In this document: positions 56,501 through 64,000 of the stretch, piece by piece
How the letters are laid out: each line of letters begins with the position of its first letter
Numbering within the stretch: position 1 is the stretch's first letter
NCBI RefSeq assembly: GCF_900323545.1
Contig: NZ_OOHN01000008.1
Coordinates: 1,479,144 to 1,543,143 of the forward strand
Direction: 5' to 3'
Length of the DNA stretch: 64,000 nt
DNA from: Actinomyces sp. Marseille-P3109
GTDB taxonomy: Bacteria > Actinomycetota > Actinomycetes > Actinomycetales > Actinomycetaceae
Program-made: the position numbers and the translations under genes
The notes under the pieces: generated by a model
What the model was told of the DNA's origin: nothing
Databases searched by the model: none
Seen by the model: the letters and a program-made list of their open reading frames with translations, nothing else

Positions 56501-59049
56501 AGGAGCTCGTCGAGCACGTACACCGCCTGACGCGACAGAGGCACTCCGTAGGGGATGTTCTCCTCACCGGTGTGATCGGTCATCACGTGGTAGATCGACC
56601 AGATACCCGCCTCGGTGGCGCCTCCCAGGCTGATGAGCTCGGCGCGGGGGAAGACCGGCACGGCGCGCGCCGGCAACGTGCGGGGGATGACGTCGCCCGA
56701 CAGCAGGACGAACTCCAGGTTCACGTCAGGCGACAGCTGCCCGGCCCGGCGTTCCTCCAGGAGCATCTCGAACAGGGCGGGCACGGAGTTCCAGGTGTCC
56801 ACGCCGCCGGCACGGATCAGCTCGATCCACGCGCTCGGGTCCCTGACCTCGGACTCTGTCGGCAGGACGAGGGTCCCTGCGCTTGAGAAGGCCCCGAAGA
56901 TGTCGTAGACGGACAGGTCGAAGGAGAGGCGGGAGACTCCGAGCACAGTCCTTGGGCGGGAGCGCCCGAAGCGCTCATTGACGTCGGCGATCGTGTTCAT
57001 CGCGGCGGCATGCGTCATGACAACGCCCTTGGGGGTTCCGGTACTACCGGAGGTGAAGATGATGTAGGCGGGCGCGTTGGCCGGCACGGGCGGCGGGAGC
57101 GGACCGGTCCAGGTGGTGGGCTGCAGCTCGTCGACATCGACGACGTGGGGTGCACTGTTCCCCGCGCTGTAGCCTGCGTCGGCGATGATCAGCCGCGGGT
57201 GGCAGACCGACACCATCCGTTCCTGGCGAGCGGCCGGCTGGTCGTGGTCGATCGGGACGTAGATCGCCCCTCTGGACAGGACGGCGAGCACGGCGGCCAC
57301 CTGCCAGACGCTCTTGCCCAGGACGATGGCAACCCGATCTCCTTCCCCGATGCCTGACAGCAGCGGGTCCAGGGCCTGGACGTATCCCGCCAGATGTCGG
57401 TACGAGTGGCTCCTGCCACCGTGCACCAGGGCGATGTCGTCGGGACGGTCCCGGACCTGATCCCAGAAACCGGCGTGCAGCGTCGTGGCGGGCCGCTCGG
57501 TGTCCGTTCGCCGTATGCGGGCACGCACGGCCTGCATCCGGCTCCCGAGGCGTACGACGTCGTCGGACTGCCAGACGGACTCGTCATCGGCCAGGCGGTC
57601 AAGCGCCTGCGTGAAGCTCTCCCACATGTCCTGGAGAATCGCCGGCGGGATGGTGCCCTCCCGCACGTCCCAGTTGACGTTGCAGGTGGCACCGTCCTCC
57701 AGCGCCTGACAGTCGATCCACACCTGCGGTGTCCGGCTGACGCCGTGAACGAGCTCGACCGCTGCGTCGTCCTGACGCCGCGGTCCGGTTCCCAGCGCAC
57801 CGGTGAAGACCACGGGGACCACGACGCTCTCGCCCTTCGCCCTGCTCATCTCACGCAAAACCTCCGTCCCGGAGAAGGCTGTGTGAGAGAGCTCCTCGGC
57901 CATCTGATGCTGGGTGACCCTGACTCTGTCGATGAAAGGTCCGGGGTGCGCGCGGCTGGCGTGGACGGTGACGTCCGTGAAGTCCCCGACGACGCGCTCG
58001 ATCCCGGGCACGCGGTCGCCGCGGCTCATGGAGGTCACGTTGACGCAGAAGTCCGGTGAGGTCGACCATCGCCGAAGGACGTCGGTGTAAACGGTCAGGA
58101 GGACGTTCGACGGTGTCACTGCGTACTTCTTCGCCCGGGTCACCAACGCGGCCCACGACTCCGGCGAGCACCTCCAGGTGCGGCGGGTGAAGCGGACGGG
58201 ACCGTCGACCTCCCCGACGCCACGTTCAATCGGGAGGGACGGCCTGGCCGGAAGGGAGCCGATGGCGTCCAGCCAGTACTGCCTGGCGCTGTCGTACTCC
58301 CCCCTCCCGGCTGCGGAAGCACGCCAAGAGATACGGGAGACGACGATGTCTCTGAAGGACGCCTCGGGCAGAGGGGCGAGTGGCCTGCCGGCGTAGAGGG
58401 CCATGAGCTCATCCACCATGACCTGAACGCTGACGAAGTCGGCGATCGTCATGTCGACGGAGAACTGCACGATGCTGCACTCATCGAACTGGAGCAGGCG
58501 GAACTCATGAAGCGGCCACTCATCCGGGGAGTAGGTCCTGTCCTCCATCTCGCGACGGCAGCTCAGGTAGTCCTCATCCGGGATCTGAGGGTCGTGCCCG
58601 CGCAGATCGCGCTCCTTGAGCACAGGTCCCTCCCCGAAGGGGACGACCTGGAGCATGTCCGGCGCCACCACCACCGCCGACAGCAGGTCATGCCGCTGGA
58701 TCAGGGCGTGCCAGGCGGTCTCCAGACGTGCTCGGTCCAGGCGCGGAGTACGCAGCTCGACGTAGCTGTGGCAACCGGTTCCCCCGAGCTCGTAGCCGGC
58801 ATGCCGCCCGGTGTTGTAGGCGCGCTGAATATCCGTCATGGGGAACGGCTCGTACCGCGACTCGGCGTCATGCTGGATTGCTCCCACAGATCGCAGATGG
58901 GCCAGGATCTCATGCTTACGCTTCTTCAGAGCAGCGAAGTCCTGCTCGCCCAACACACCTGTGGGCGCCCGGTAACCCAGCTTGTCGCCGTTGTCCCACA
59001 GGACGACACCGCGAAGCCGGAGCCCCTCGATCAGTTCCTCAATATCCAC
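53578..59049 (-). CDS. Nonribosomal peptide synthetase 2, cyclization module with methyltransferase and thioesterase
   Basis: About 1823 residues. Domains in order: a TubC-type docking domain (about 1-55; GDKLGYRAPTG), cyclization (TDIQRAYNTGR near 72; DMTIAD near 199), adenylation (FTSGSTGTPKG near 665, with FDLSVYD, WNSVP, LLSGD and GIWS, a cysteine-like code), inserted methyltransferase (about 1100-1350, intact EVGAGVGATTE), carrier (LGGDSL, Ser near 1457), and thioesterase (about 1510-1823). The thioesterase elbow is GYCIGG, so the nucleophile is Cys near 1606, with HATCL as the likely His. The GTG at 59049 has AGGAG seven bases upstream. It adds the third ring and releases the product. 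Confidence 0.93.
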   Translation of the reverse strand: MDIEELIEGLRLRGVVLWDNGDKLGYRAPTGVLGEQDFAALKKRKHEILAHLRSVGAIQHDAESRYEPFPMTDIQRAYNTGRHAGYELGGTGCHSYVELRTPRLDRARLETAWHALIQRHDLLSAVVVAPDMLQVVPFGEGPVLKERDLRGHDPQIPDEDYLSCRREMEDRTYSPDEWPLHEFRLLQFDECSIVQFSVDMTIADFVSVQVMVDELMALYAGRPLAPLPEASFRDIVVSRISWRASAAGRGEYDSARQYWLDAIGSLPARPSLPIERGVGEVDGPVRFTRRTWRCSPESWAALVTRAKKYAVTPSNVLLTVYTDVLRRWSTSPDFCVNVTSMSRGDRVPGIERVVGDFTDVTVHASRAHPGPFIDRVRVTQHQMAEELSHTAFSGTEVLREMSRAKGESVVVPVVFTGALGTGPRRQDDAAVELVHGVSRTPQVWIDCQALEDGATCNVNWDVREGTIPPAILQDMWESFTQALDRLADDESVWQSDDVVRLGSRMQAVRARIRRTDTERPATTLHAGFWDQVRDRPDDIALVHGGRSHSYRHLAGYVQALDPLLSGIGEGDRVAIVLGKSVWQVAAVLAVLSRGAIYVPIDHDQPAARQERMVSVCHPRLIIADAGYSAGNSAPHVVDVDELQPTTWTGPLPPPVPANAPAYIIFTSGSTGTPKGVVMTHAAAMNTIADVNERFGRSRPRTVLGVSRLSFDLSVYDIFGAFSSAGTLVLPTESEVRDPSAWIELIRAGGVDTWNSVPALFEMLLEERRAGQLSPDVNLEFVLLSGDVIPRTLPARAVPVFPRAELISLGGATEAGIWSIYHVMTDHTGEENIPYGVPLSRQAVYVLDELLNECPDGVKGRIHISGDGLAVEYLDDPQTTEQKFFVSARQNRRLYDTGDIGSHRPDGVIDFRGRADNQVKINGYRVEMGEIESVLRGHQDVEQAVVIAEDVNGRKALRAFVTPARKETSSAVEAAHEASRNPGPLVEALTRQWAVKASPAGPDAATYAAWMRAGNEASLAALLAAFTEAGLFTEPGTHHQGGDDGDIVARLAPAPDLRRLVDRWLDILVSEGILLRDDRGFSITRDSLERYRMKERWNRFAALDDQVGNSSESFEYQRRAANTLLSQVRGEVNPVEILFPGGGTGKARAIYGGNRASGSINTAVSDALVSIIEARGDRPTRILEVGAGVGATTEHILPRLPGTVSEYRFTDVSEFFLRRAKENYRQYDFMTYGIFDINADCGHQDIEGGSYDVIVCANVLHNAINIDDVFARLNRLRSPGGIIVMVEPVTELYIALISIFIKLSLTEFTDVRAGGHKVFITDEQWRDVFARAGLERVAEYPAAGDPLRECGQRLLVVGEGGARPVLEEDLLDLLRENLPGYMVPASVKVVDAMPLSPQGKIDRRSLVGAGSPGPAPSASATTRPQGDLEERIAAVWRDVLDVEGVGRDQDFYALGGDSLLMAQTVTRMRQEVDALSGQSWDFIMREMLKHPTVADIASATREAAPAQGDALIEPDRTERVHVYTIPDGSKRCRAVFHTGTGRLKDYEHLVPALMEMDPYAAHIGFTAADADEYLDSPTDSLMTERARLYAQDLVDLNMDSYELVGYCIGGFFAIETAKILTELGKHVERVVALSTHLCPHRITNELLCELAYGCILDMDPRTIGASFSLGQLHDALSQILDGVNRDIADEELCSLDGDYAAIGAFFTDLSRMSPRRRRRLIYEAIEGIDADSDSARTMLEILYDVFRHSLRGTIGYVPDVYLGRVLVLQPEHGVDGFYPSLGGDVDWPGTVLGELETATVRGSHATCLLEGNVESIIRYFDESR

Positions 59050-59101
59050 AGAAAATCTCCTGACACTCTTGCAACCGTGAACGACGTGCTTGTCACCGTC
59101 G

Positions 59102-60184
59102 CTACCCGCCGGCACCGACGGAGGCGTACTCCATGAGCCGCGCCAAGGAGAGATGGTCGGGGGACATCTGAGATCCCAGCTCCCGTGACGACCCCAGGAG
59201 GCCTCCCATCTGAGCCCATACGGAGCAAAGAGCCAACGTGTACTCGGCTTCATGAGCGCGTTCGGTCGGGTGGTTCATCTGACGGAGGGCCTCATCGAGA
59301 AACTCGGCCACCGCGTCCGGCCACACCAGCTCGAACAGGCTGCGACGCGTCACGTTCGTCTCAACGGCCAGTTCCTCGTGGAGCACCGCCGAGCTCATAC
59401 GCTCGTCGGCATCGACATCCAGAACGCCTTGCCCAGTACGAGGGCTGACAATGTTCGGATGCCAGATGATCTTCCCATCCGTCTCAGTGAGCACGAGAGT
59501 CCCGGCCGAGGTGAAGACGCTGATTCTGTGACCCGCGTGAGCAAAGTCGTCCGGATTCGAGGGATTCATCCTGTTGACCACGCGAAAACTGACGGGAACA
59601 TCTCTGAACGAGGCGAGGACGGTTGTGAAAACCTCGGACTCGCCGCCCTGCAGATCAAGGCTCCACGGCGTGAACCCGCCGGTCGTTCTCCCGACGATGT
59701 CTATCATGGAGAAAAGAAAATGTATGCTGCACTCGGCCTGAACATGAATGATTCCATACTGGACACGCAGAGCCTCCACCAGCTTGAGGTAGGTCCTGAT
59801 CGTGGAGCTGTGCCGGTAAAAGCTGTTGATGATGAACGCGCGCCCGCTTCCGGCCGCCTCTCGGTAGCAGCTCACCGCGTCGGACCTGTGAACAGGGTGC
59901 TCCATGACCACGTGCTTTCCTGCGGCGAGGAACCGTTGAGCCAAGCGCGTCCCTTCCCCGCCCATGACCCCTGATCGGACCACGACGAAGGACACGTCGT
60001 GACCGGGAAGGTCCTCGATATCCGTATACAGGGGCACTCCCTGCCTCCTCGCGAAATCACGAGACTGCTCGCTGCCCCGGGAGAGCATGCCGACCAGCTC
60101 GTAGCTCAGAGGGCGGAGCCGAAGCCCCGCAACGTAGAGACGACCGAAGGTGGTGCCACATACCACTGCCCGCAACTTACTCAC
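59102..60184 (-). CDS. Thiazolinyl imide reductase (Irp3/PchG-like)
   Basis: A 360-residue NADPH-dependent oxidoreductase of the Gfo/Idh/MocA-like fold used in thiazoline siderophore pathways to reduce one thiazoline to thiazolidine while bound to the NRPS. The start VVCGTTFGRLYVAGLR matches the family Rossmann motif, and EHPVHRSDAVSCYR fits the conserved EHPxH region. GTG 60184 is used, with GGGGGAG upstream; the frame stays open to 60214. It precedes NRPS2 by 52 bases on the same strand. Confidence 0.92.
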   Translation of the reverse strand: MSKLRAVVCGTTFGRLYVAGLRLRPLSYELVGMLSRGSEQSRDFARRQGVPLYTDIEDLPGHDVSFVVVRSGVMGGEGTRLAQRFLAAGKHVVMEHPVHRSDAVSCYREAAGSGRAFIINSFYRHSSTIRTYLKLVEALRVQYGIIHVQAECSIHFLFSMIDIVGRTTGGFTPWSLDLQGGESEVFTTVLASFRDVPVSFRVVNRMNPSNPDDFAHAGHRISVFTSAGTLVLTETDGKIIWHPNIVSPRTGQGVLDVDADERMSSAVLHEELAVETNVTRRSLFELVWPDAVAEFLDEALRQMNHPTERAHEAEYTLALCSVWAQMGGLLGSSRELGSQMSPDHLSLARLMEYASVGAGG

Positions 60185-60274
60185 TTGCACTCCCCCGAAG
60201 CCCTCAGAACACACTTTCCAGAACCACGCATTTCACAGAACAGCTGACCACGGTCCAGTAAGGACCACCCCCGA

Positions 60275-61426
60275 TCACAGGAAACCGGATTCGATCAGCT
60301 CAGACTCGTGGGCGCTGGCACCCGCAGTCGTCGCCCCCTCTGCTTCAACGCTGACGCCCATGAGGCGCAAGGCATCCAGAAGCGGATCCACCTTCATGAG
60401 CTCGTAGCCCCACACGACCCCCTGCAGACAGTCCGATTCGAGGCCGCGAACCACCGACTGCGCCAGAAAGGCCGCTGTCAGCTCACTGCTGTCTCGAGAG
60501 CGGACGGTCATCGTGCTCCGTTGGGGCCTGCCTCGGAGATATCCGCGCGCCGTCACCTGGATGGCGAACCAGTTCTTCTTGCCTGCATCCAGTCTTGATT
60601 TGGCGTCGTCGATCTGAGAGAGCATGCCGATGAGATCGTCTGTATCACCCTCCTGACTGCACGTCATCGCCTTGAGAAGGAGGTGCAACGAGTCTCGATC
60701 CGGAATCACCAGGATTCCCGTCAAGGCAGGGATGCCTGAGTCGATCGCCACCTGGCGCAGCTCGTCCGTCACAAAAGGAGAGCGAATACTGTCATCGTCC
60801 GCTGGGAAGGCGTCAGTGTCCTCCGCCTCCTCCGTCCTCTCAACGTAGGGGTGAGGGCGACCATCCAGCACCATCTGGTTGGGATAGCCATATCCTTCAC
60901 GCGTACTGAGAATGACGTCGGCGAATCCCGCGACGCCACCCTGCTCCCTCCCACCACTGCAGACGGTCACCGCGCTGCAGACGTCCAATCGCGAGGCCAG
61001 ATGTCGCACCAGGAGCCCGCTGAGACCAGGAGTGCAGCCCGCATTGACGATTCTCAAGCCCTGCCCGCGATATCCCTCAAAGAGGTTACCGCCGAAAGGA
61101 TCGACGTAGACCACACTCTCCGGCAGAGCTGCGGCGACTCTGTCTGCGATGAGGTAGGACGGGCCGGCGCAGTTCACCAACGCACGGCACCCACGGGCGA
61201 ACCTCCGCACACTGTCCGGTTCATGAGCGTCAACGACGACGGCGTCCTCGTCGGAGCCTCTCCTGGTCCGGTTGCCGCAGACCACCTCGTACCCCGCACT
61301 GCGCAGGAGGGCGACCAGCACCCGCCCGACAGCACCGTGGGAGCCGATGACCCCGATGCGGTGCCCGCTAGCAGCTTGCGACAAGACGCCTCCCCACAGA
61401 TCGATAGCCGAGCCACAGAAGCGCAC
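60275..61426 (-). CDS. Saccharopine dehydrogenase-like NAD(P)-binding protein, first gene of the metallophore operon
   Basis: A 383-residue protein with a Rossmann motif IGVIGSHGAVGRVLVALL near residue 23 and a saccharopine-dehydrogenase-like layout (VNCAGPSYLIADRVA, VNAGCTPGLSG). The C-terminal half matches nothing I recognise. The family covers opine-type and trans-acting reductases, so a reductive tailoring step is possible, but the reaction is unknown. The start is taken as GTG 61426 with GGAGGTGA upstream; a TTG in front of LSQAASGHR, near GGGAGG, is an alternative. It lies directly behind the iron-box promoter. Confidence 0.75.
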   Translation of the reverse strand: MRFCGSAIDLWGGVLSQAASGHRIGVIGSHGAVGRVLVALLRSAGYEVVCGNRTRRGSDEDAVVVDAHEPDSVRRFARGCRALVNCAGPSYLIADRVAAALPESVVYVDPFGGNLFEGYRGQGLRIVNAGCTPGLSGLLVRHLASRLDVCSAVTVCSGGREQGGVAGFADVILSTREGYGYPNQMVLDGRPHPYVERTEEAEDTDAFPADDDSIRSPFVTDELRQVAIDSGIPALTGILVIPDRDSLHLLLKAMTCSQEGDTDDLIGMLSQIDDAKSRLDAGKKNWFAIQVTARGYLRGRPQRSTMTVRSRDSSELTAAFLAQSVVRGLESDCLQGVVWGYELMKVDPLLDALRLMGVSVEAEGATTAGASAHESELIESGFL

Positions 61427-61784
61427 GACGCGACGTCACCTCCGGTGGCTGCTCTCCGCAAAATATACTGTTTCTTTGGTTAGGTATACTTTGCCTTAGT
61501 TGCAGTTCCGTGTCAATATCGGTTCCACCCGACTCGGGAACGCATGGGGCGAGCACCTTCAGCCAGAGCGACCCTCTGCTCAGCGCGCGAGGCCGATTCG
61601 CTCGACCGTCAGACATGCTGCAATATTCGCTGCAATCACTGGATTTTAGAAGACTGGCACATGTTCTTGATCGCGGCGGCCATCTCTCTTTGCTCACACC
61701 CGTCGAACGCGCAGCTCGCCGCTACTTTGATTACATGGTGCCGTAAAAATAGGGACTCATCTCTCGTGTCCAGGGGTGCCGCCG
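61427..61784. other. A+T-rich promoter region of the metallophore operon
   Basis: No gene is visible in these 358 bases. The part at 61450-61505 is strongly A+T-rich, with a TATATT element at about 61468-61463 on the minus strand that could be the -10. The iron box overlaps where the -35 would lie. The rest up to the ECF gene end shows no clear terminator. Confidence 0.5.
61480..61498 (-). promoter_or_regulatory. DtxR/IdeR-type iron box
   Basis: TTAGGTATACTTTGCCTTA matches the 19-base DtxR/IdeR palindrome at about 13 of 19 positions, including the outer TTAGGT and CCTTA arms. It lies about 55 bases upstream of the first metallophore gene start, overlapping the likely promoter, so iron-replete repression is expected. 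No DtxR-family gene is in the window. Confidence 0.65.
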
Positions 61785-64000
61785 TCATGCAACCGCGAGC
61801 CAGGCGATAGCCACCAGCGTCCAGGTGAGCACGACGACTCCCCAGTCGCGCGCTCTCCAGGGCTCGTCGGTCATCTCGGTGCGTCGTCGGTGGGCGCCGA
61901 AGGCGCGCGAGTCCATGGACAGGGCGACGCGCTCGGCGTGCTGGATGGCCAGGATCATCAGCGGCAGGATTGATCCGACCCAGCGGACCACAGGGGCCAG
62001 CAGCCCCCAGCGCCGTCCGATTCCACGCAATGCCCTGGCGGTGCGCAGGAGGACGAAGTCGTCATGGAAGCGGGTGATGAAGGCGATGGCTGCGGTGCCC
62101 GCCGCCCCCAGACGGTAGGGCATATGGAAGGTGGTGGTCAGGGTCCGGATGAGGGCCTCAGGGTCGGTGGAGACGCCGGAGACGAGGATGAGTGCGACGA
62201 GCGCACCGATGCCGGTACCTCCTGTCACCGCGTCACCCAGGTCGTAGAGGCGCGCAGCAGTCTCCTGGTGGTGGCTTCCGCTACTGAAGATCCAGATCAT
62301 GAGCGCAGTGACCGTCCAAGGGGCGACCACCGAGGCGATGATGCGCCGCAGGGAGGCACGCGCGGCGATGACGAGAAGTGAGGAGGTCAGCAGGACGCCC
62401 AGGTTGAGGTGATGGTTGCGCAGGGCGAAGATCATCACCATGACGGGCAGGACCGCCAGGAAGAGGGTGAAGGGGTTGAGGGAGGTGAACAGGCCTCGCC
62501 GCGGCTGGGGCCTGGGCGGGACCGGGGGAAGGCAGGCTGATCCGGAAGGCGAGGCATCCGCCTCGACGTCGACTGTCCTGGCCGTCTCACCGGCGTCCTC
62601 GGCCGCGGCGACCCTTTGCGTTGGGTCCGGGCCCGTTCTGGTTCGCACCGTCGGCCGCGGCAGGGCGATGATGTGGGTGCAGTGCTCCAGGGCGAGCTCG
62701 AGGTCGTGGGTGGCCATGATGACCGTACGCCCCTGGTCGCGCAGCTGGTCGATGAAGTCCATGAGCTCGCAGGTGTTGTCCCAGTCCTGCCCGTAAGTGG
62801 GCTCGTCCAGGACGACGACGTCGCGTTCCTCGCTGACCATGGTGGCCACGGAGAGCCTGCGGGCCTGGCCTCCCGAGAGGGTCAGGGGGTGGTGGTCCCG
62901 ATGGGCAACGAGGTGGAACTGCTGAAGGAGCTGGTCAACCCTCGCCTGTGAGGTCCCTCCGACGGCGAGCTCGGCCCCGACAGTGGTGGCCACGAACTGG
63001 TGCTCGGGGTTCTGGAAGACGTAGCCGACCAGGTGCCGGCCCTTGCCCACCCTCCGGCCACCGACGACCGCCCTGCTCGCGACGGAACCAACGAGGCCGG
63101 CCAGGGCGGACAGGATCGAGGACTTGCCCGCGCCGTTGGGGCCGACCAGCCCCACGAGCTCTCCGCCACCCAGCCGCATCGACACGCGTGGAGAGCGCCC
63201 CGGCACCTCGAGGTCCATCAGCTCGACACTGGTTCTGGGCTCCGACCGGGCGCGGCCGGCGAGCGCGTCACGGGTATCGATGACCTCGACCTGCTGCCAG
63301 CTCTCAGCGGAGTCCCGCGTCTGCTTCTCCAAGTAGCGCACCTCGACGTCCGCGCACAGATCGGCGAGTCGCGGCACATGGATTCCGGCTTCGGCGCAGG
63401 TCAGTGGTACGTCAGGTGCGGAAGAGCTCGCGGGGAGGCCATCCTCGACGTCACGCAGCGCCCGGGGCATCCACACGCCGGCGTCGGTCAGCTCGCTGCG
63501 GTGCCCCATGAAGACCTCACGCGGGGTGCCGACGGCGATGATGCCTCCGGCTGTATCGAGAGCCAGGACCTGGTCCACGATGGGCAGCACCGGGTCGAGA
63601 TCGTGGTCGATGACGACGACCGCCGTCCCGGAGGCCGTCAGAGAGGAGACGAGGTCGTAGAACTCCTCACGGCCAGTGGCATCGATGGTGCTGGTCGGCT
63701 CATCGAGGACGAGGAGCTGCGGGCGCATGGCCAGAGCGACGGCAACCGCGAGCCGTTGGCGCTGCCCGCCTGAGAGCGTCCAGGGGTCGTCCCAGATGCG
63801 CTCGATCAGCCCCACCGCACGCAGGGCGCCCTCGACCCGTGCCGTGATCTCGGTCCGAGGCAGGCACAGGTTCTGCAGGGGGAAGGCGACGTCATCGTGG
63901 ACTCTGCGGGTGACGACCGCGGCATCGGGGCTCTGACCGACGTAGGCGACGGTCTCGGCCAGGGATTGGACAGAGGCGTCGGCGACCTCCGTGCCGGCCA
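61785..64000 (-). CDS. Fused ECF transporter protein EcfA-EcfA-EcfT, 5' part off the right edge
   Basis: About 738 residues are visible, with the N-terminus beyond 64000. The first ATPase module shows the Q-loop (AYVGQSPDAAVV), signature LSGGQRQR and Walker B LVLDEPTSTID. The second has Walker A GPNGAGKSS, signature LSGGQARRL and VVLDEPTYGQD. The C-terminal 250 residues are an EcfT-type membrane domain (LNPFTLFLAVLPVMVM onward) with MDSRAFGAHRRR as its coupling motif. A single polypeptide combining all three coupling parts is known in some actinobacteria. The S component is not in view. It lies upstream of, and on the same strand as, the metallophore operon. Confidence 0.88.
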   Translation of the reverse strand, partial: AGTEVADASVQSLAETVAYVGQSPDAAVVTRRVHDDVAFPLQNLCLPRTEITARVEGALRAVGLIERIWDDPWTLSGGQRQRLAVAVALAMRPQLLVLDEPTSTIDATGREEFYDLVSSLTASGTAVVVIDHDLDPVLPIVDQVLALDTAGGIIAVGTPREVFMGHRSELTDAGVWMPRALRDVEDGLPASSSAPDVPLTCAEAGIHVPRLADLCADVEVRYLEKQTRDSAESWQQVEVIDTRDALAGRARSEPRTSVELMDLEVPGRSPRVSMRLGGGELVGLVGPNGAGKSSILSALAGLVGSVASRAVVGGRRVGKGRHLVGYVFQNPEHQFVATTVGAELAVGGTSQARVDQLLQQFHLVAHRDHHPLTLSGGQARRLSVATMVSEERDVVVLDEPTYGQDWDNTCELMDFIDQLRDQGRTVIMATHDLELALEHCTHIIALPRPTVRTRTGPDPTQRVAAAEDAGETARTVDVEADASPSGSACLPPVPPRPQPRRGLFTSLNPFTLFLAVLPVMVMIFALRNHHLNLGVLLTSSLLVIAARASLRRIIASVVAPWTVTALMIWIFSSGSHHQETAARLYDLGDAVTGGTGIGALVALILVSGVSTDPEALIRTLTTTFHMPYRLGAAGTAAIAFITRFHDDFVLLRTARALRGIGRRWGLLAPVVRWVGSILPLMILAIQHAERVALSMDSRAFGAHRRRTEMTDEPWRARDWGVVVLTWTLVAIAWLAVA

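Overview
The window is high-GC DNA with actinobacterial features: GTG starts, tightly overlapping operons, a translational T-box before ileS, a SirA/APS-reductase sulfur pathway and a DtxR/IdeR-like iron box. Gene content resembles an oral-type Actinomyces, but that assignment is an inference from overall character, not from a marker gene.

Layout. (1) 1-4137, minus strand: the start of a type I-E CRISPR-Cas operon, cas3 followed by a casA (cas8e) that runs off the left edge; no CRISPR array lies in the window. (2) 4491-12748: ileS with a T-box leader and a 20-bp terminator hairpin, an aldo/keto reductase, a Gly-rich membrane-anchored protein, a short-chain dehydrogenase and a Na+/H+-antiporter-type permease. 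(3) 12876-21651, plus strand: proC, then a sulfate-assimilation operon (sirA-cysH-cysD-cysN-SUMT-TauE-CbiX). It is preceded by what looks like a leaderless 28-residue leader peptide with tandem Cys codons and by a hairpin that masks the sirA ribosome-binding site. (4) 21753-24540: an ABC exporter pair with its own TetR regulator and a palindromic operator. (5) 24738-61426, all minus strand: a large metallophore locus. It holds a YbtP/YbtQ-like transporter pair, a family-1 glycosyltransferase, a heterodimeric ABC exporter, an IS1634-type insertion sequence, a phosphopantetheinyl transferase, a type II thioesterase, a DrrABC-like exporter, an ECF transporter (EcfS, EcfT, fused EcfA), two large NRPSs, an aryl-AMP ligase, a VOC-fold protein, a thiazolinyl imide reductase and a saccharopine-dehydrogenase-like protein. 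(6) 61785-64000: a second ECF module fused into one EcfA-EcfA-EcfT polypeptide, open at the right edge.

How the metallophore genes fit together. The aryl-AMP ligase should load salicylate or 2,3-dihydroxybenzoate onto the N-terminal aryl carrier of NRPS1. NRPS1 (ArCP-Cy-A-[degenerate MT]-PCP-Cy-A-PCP) and NRPS2 (TubC-type docking-Cy-A-[intact MT]-PCP-TE) together carry three cyclization domains and three A domains, all with a cysteine-like specificity code. The predicted product is therefore an aryl cap plus three thiazoline/thiazolidine rings, one reduced by the imide reductase and probably one methylated. This is related to pyochelin, yersiniabactin, equibactin and coelibactin but not assignable to any of them from sequence alone. 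No gene for making the aryl starter is present in the window. Export is plausibly by the DrrABC-like system and uptake by the YbtPQ-like pair and/or the ECF transporter.

Most worth checking: the Cys-leader attenuator, the assembly-line product with its Cys-nucleophile thioesterase, the two unexplained tailoring-type genes (VOC and saccharopine-dehydrogenase-like), the iron box, and the low-GC ECF and glycosyltransferase islands inside the locus.
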